Shown one piece after another: positions 6,033 to 7,689 of a stretch of DNA of 7,689 nucleotides. Source of the stretch: Clostridiales bacterium (lineage in GTDB: Bacteria; Bacillota; Clostridia; Oscillospirales; Oscillospiraceae); the NCBI GenBank assembly GCA_003516765.1, contig DPCD01000163.1, positions 4,961 through 12,649 on the forward strand, in the 5' to 3' direction. Position numbers and translations under genes: made by a program. Every line of letters begins with the position of its first letter. Within the stretch, counting starts at the first letter, position 1. The notes beneath the pieces are model-generated. The model made no database searches. It saw nothing but the letters and a program-made list of their open reading frames with translations, and had not been told where the DNA came from.

Positions 6033-6701
6033 ATGGGAAAACTCATTGTATTTGAAGGAACCGACGGCACGGGAAAATCTACCCAGTACGCGCGTGCGTG
6101 CAAGCGGCTCGAAGCGCAGGGCGTCCGGTTTCAGAACATCAAATTTCCGCAGTACGACGAGCCGTCGTCCGCGCTGATCAAGATGTATCTGGCGGGTGAA
6201 TTCGGAAAGGACCCGGACGCCATCAATCCCTACGCCGCGTCGACCTTTTACGCCGTTGACCGGTACGCGGGCTTTGCGCGCGGCTGGAAGGCGTTTTATG
6301 ACGAGGGCGGCGTGATTGTCTGCGACCGGTATACCACGTCCAACGCCGTCCATCAGGGGAGCAAGCTCGAAGGCGCGGCGCAGGCGGAATTTTTTACCTG
6401 GCTCTACGATCTGGAGTATGATAAAATGGGGCTTCCGAAGCCGGATCTGGTTCTGTGCCTCGACATGCCGACCGAGCTTGCGCATCTGCTGCGCGAAAAG
6501 CGCGACACGCAGGGCGTAGGCGACCGCGACATTCACGAGCATGCCGAGCGGTATCTTGCCCGCTGCCGCGAGACCGCGCGCCTTGCTGCGAAGTACTACG
6601 GATGGACGCTCATTTCCTGCGTCAAGGACGGACAGCTTCGCTCGATTGAAGATATTCACGAAGAAATTTACCGGCACATTGCCGCCTGTCTGGAGGACTG
6701 A
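6033..6701 (+). CDS. tmk: Thymidylate kinase family protein
   Basis: A 222-residue P-loop kinase of the thymidylate kinase family, which phosphorylates dTMP to dTDP with ATP. Features seen: the Walker A loop GTDGTGKST (9-17), the substrate-side RY/DRY element CDRYTTSNAVHQG (97-109), and LCLDMPTELAHLL (141-153) leading into a LID-like segment with REKRD and DRDIHE (154-169). The middle carries an extra stretch, SALIKMYLAGEFGK...NPYAASTFYAVDRY (46-78). From memory this marks a Clostridia subgroup of dTMP kinases rather than the E. coli-like type next to holB. I start at the ATG at 6033, the canonical N-terminus MGKLIVFEGTDG, with AAGAGG (6018-6023) 9 bases upstream. An in-frame ATG 13 codons earlier lies inside tagA and would add a non-conserved tail. 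It begins 5 bases after tagA. Substrate specificity could extend to another deoxynucleotide. Confidence 0.88.
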   Translation: MGKLIVFEGTDGTGKSTQYARACKRLEAQGVRFQNIKFPQYDEPSSALIKMYLAGEFGKDPDAINPYAASTFYAVDRYAGFARGWKAFYDEGGVIVCDRYTTSNAVHQGSKLEGAAQAEFFTWLYDLEYDKMGLPKPDLVLCLDMPTELAHLLREKRDTQGVGDRDIHEHAERYLARCRETARLAAKYYGWTLISCVKDGQLRSIEDIHEEIYRHIAACLED

Positions 6702-6703
6702 AA

Positions 6704-7246
6704 ATGGTTGTTATGATTCTTGGTTCCGGCTTTGAGCCAGTGGAAGCGATTGCGCCGTGCGACATTCTGCGCCGCGGCGGTGTGGAGGTGCAGCTTGCCG
6801 GCATCGGCGGCAGGATGGTCGAAGCCGGGCACGGCGTCACCGTACAGGCGGACTGCGTCATAGAGGAAGCGGATTTTGACCGCGCGGAGATGGTCGTGCT
6901 ACCCGGCGGGCTCGGCGGCGTGCGGTCAATTCTCGGGTGCAAGACCGCAATGGACGCAGTGGGACAGGCATATGACGACGGAAAGTTCGTCGCTGCCATC
7001 TGTGCAGGACCGACCATTCTGGCGCAGCTTCACATCACCGACGGCAAGACGGCAACCTGCTACCCCGGCTGTGAGGCGCAGATGGGAAGCGCGAAGTGCG
7101 TGGGCGCGGATGTGGCGCGCGACGGGAAAATTATCACCGGCAGAGCCGCGGGTGCGGCGCTCGACTTCGGTCTGGAGCTTTTGAAGGCGCTCCGGGGAGA
7201 GGAAGCAGCGCGCGAGATTGCCGGAGCGATTGTCTACGAACGATAA
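6704..7246 (+). CDS. DJ-1/PfpI family protein (YajL/DJ-1-like)
   Basis: A 180-residue single-domain protein of the DJ-1/PfpI superfamily, closest by eye to DJ-1 and YajL. Aligned by eye to human DJ-1, the nucleophile-elbow cysteine is C100 in AAICAGPTIL, the conserved glutamate is E14 in GFEPVEA, and VVLPGGLGG (64-72) is the usual glycine-rich turn. The position of DJ-1 His126 is Tyr here (CYPGCE, 119-124), a change I believe is common in Firmicutes members. Proteins of this group are linked to oxidative stress and to handling of reactive carbonyl species, with activities still debated. No signal peptide or membrane segment is present. GGAGG (6692-6696) inside the kinase gene lies 7 bases before the ATG, and only 2 bases separate the genes, so it is co-transcribed and probably coupled. 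A link to wall-polymer synthesis is not evident. Confidence 0.9.
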   Translation: MVVMILGSGFEPVEAIAPCDILRRGGVEVQLAGIGGRMVEAGHGVTVQADCVIEEADFDRAEMVVLPGGLGGVRSILGCKTAMDAVGQAYDDGKFVAAICAGPTILAQLHITDGKTATCYPGCEAQMGSAKCVGADVARDGKIITGRAAGAALDFGLELLKALRGEEAAREIAGAIVYER

Positions 7247-7261
7247 AAAGGGGAGGAACCT

Positions 7262-7689
7262 ATGTCCGACCAAAACGAAAAAAATCTCCATCAGCCGGAG
7301 GAAGGGCAGGATGATTTTTCGTCTATGTCCATCGACGATCTGATTGCATCGACCAAGGAGGAAATTGCCCGCATCGACCAGATGATGGGCACCTCGCGTC
7401 TGCCGCAGCAGGAAGATGCGCAGGAGCCGGCGCCCCAGCAGGGCGCGCCGCAGGCGGGTGAGGTGTCTCTGGACGACGAGACGGACGATAAAGCGAAGCC
7501 TTCGCAGAGCGAGCCGTTTGAGCCGAAGCTTCCGGAGGAATACGCAGATCTGAGTCTGGACTCCGACGAGCAGCCGGAGCAGGACGAGCAGCCGCAGCGC
7601 GCGCATCTGGCGACAGGCGTGAAGGTGCTTTTGTATGTGTGCTGTGTGCTGGCGGCATCGGTGCTGCTGGCGGTGTTCGGCTGGCGGCG
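7262..7689 (+). CDS. Partial single-pass membrane protein with acidic N-terminus, possibly MltG-like
   Basis: The first 142 residues of a protein that runs off the right edge. Residues 1-115 are acidic and rich in Gln, Pro and Glu (for example EDAQEPAPQQGAPQ at 51-64 and SDEQPEQDEQPQ at 101-112), so probably disordered and cytoplasmic. A short conserved-looking element SMSIDDLIASTKEEIARID lies at 21-39. A hydrophobic span at about 119-141 (GVKVLLYVCCVLAASVLLAVFGW) looks like one transmembrane helix with the rest outside. From memory, this arrangement and the VLAVFGW end of the helix resemble N-termini of endolytic transglycosylase MltG/YceG in Oscillospiraceae, but the catalytic domain is not in the window. 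A strong SD (GGGGAGG, 7250-7256) lies 5 bases before the ATG, 15 bases after the DJ-1 gene, so it belongs to the same operon. Confidence 0.8.
   Translation, partial: MSDQNEKNLHQPEEGQDDFSSMSIDDLIASTKEEIARIDQMMGTSRLPQQEDAQEPAPQQGAPQAGEVSLDDETDDKAKPSQSEPFEPKLPEEYADLSLDSDEQPEQDEQPQRAHLATGVKVLLYVCCVLAASVLLAVFGWR

Noticed and set aside
6926..7606. A 226-residue minus-strand open frame across the DJ-1 gene and the right-edge gene.
   Set aside because: It spans two plus-strand genes with strong SDs and has Leu/Arg-rich shadow composition.

Overview
The window is a chromosomal segment from a moderately GC-rich, Gram-positive Clostridia-type bacterium, most likely a gut Oscillospiraceae/Ruminococcaceae relative. 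This rests on strong GGAGG ribosome-binding sites, SigA-type promoters, and a CsaB / TuaH-like / TagA set typical of Firmicutes cell-wall polymer synthesis. A cysteine-rich protein of a kind I associate with Clostridia also fits. The placement is inferred from protein character, not from a marker gene.

Layout. (a) 1-764, minus strand: a DUF4330 membrane-anchored protein, then a second gene that starts inside its last codons and runs off the left edge. (b) 765-915: a 151-base divergent intergenic region with two promoter candidates facing each other and a small inverted repeat between their predicted start sites. (c) 916-4271, plus strand: a two-gene operon. The first gene is a 736-residue fusion of a GT4 glycosyltransferase to a CsaB-type polysaccharide pyruvyl transferase. 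The second is a TuaH-like glycosyltransferase that overlaps it by 4 bases. (d) 4275-4302: a strong hairpin serving as a bidirectional terminator for two converging units. (e) 4305-5153, minus strand: an uncharacterised protein with 20 cysteines. (f) 5154-5307: a second divergent intergenic region (154 bases) with a promoter for each side. (g) 5308 to the right edge, plus strand: a tightly packed operon of TagA/WecG-type glycosyltransferase, thymidylate-kinase family protein, DJ-1/PfpI family protein, and the start of a single-pass membrane protein with an acidic, glutamine-rich N-terminus (possibly MltG-like).

How the genes fit together. TagA-type enzymes add N-acetylmannosamine to an undecaprenyl-linked sugar. 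CsaB-type enzymes add a pyruvate ketal to N-acetylmannosamine in secondary cell-wall polymers, which SLH-domain surface proteins then bind. With two further glycosyltransferase activities nearby, the simplest reading is synthesis of a pyruvylated secondary wall polymer. The DUF4330 protein and its coupled partner are plausible but unproven accessory parts. The kinase, the DJ-1 protein and the cysteine-rich protein have no obvious role in that pathway.

No tRNA, rRNA, CRISPR array, insertion sequence or riboswitch was recognised. No gene-free stretch exceeds about 155 bases. I found nothing clearly unprecedented. The most interesting items are the single-chain GT4-CsaB fusion, the face-to-face promoters at 792-888, and the cysteine-rich gene in its own transcription unit.
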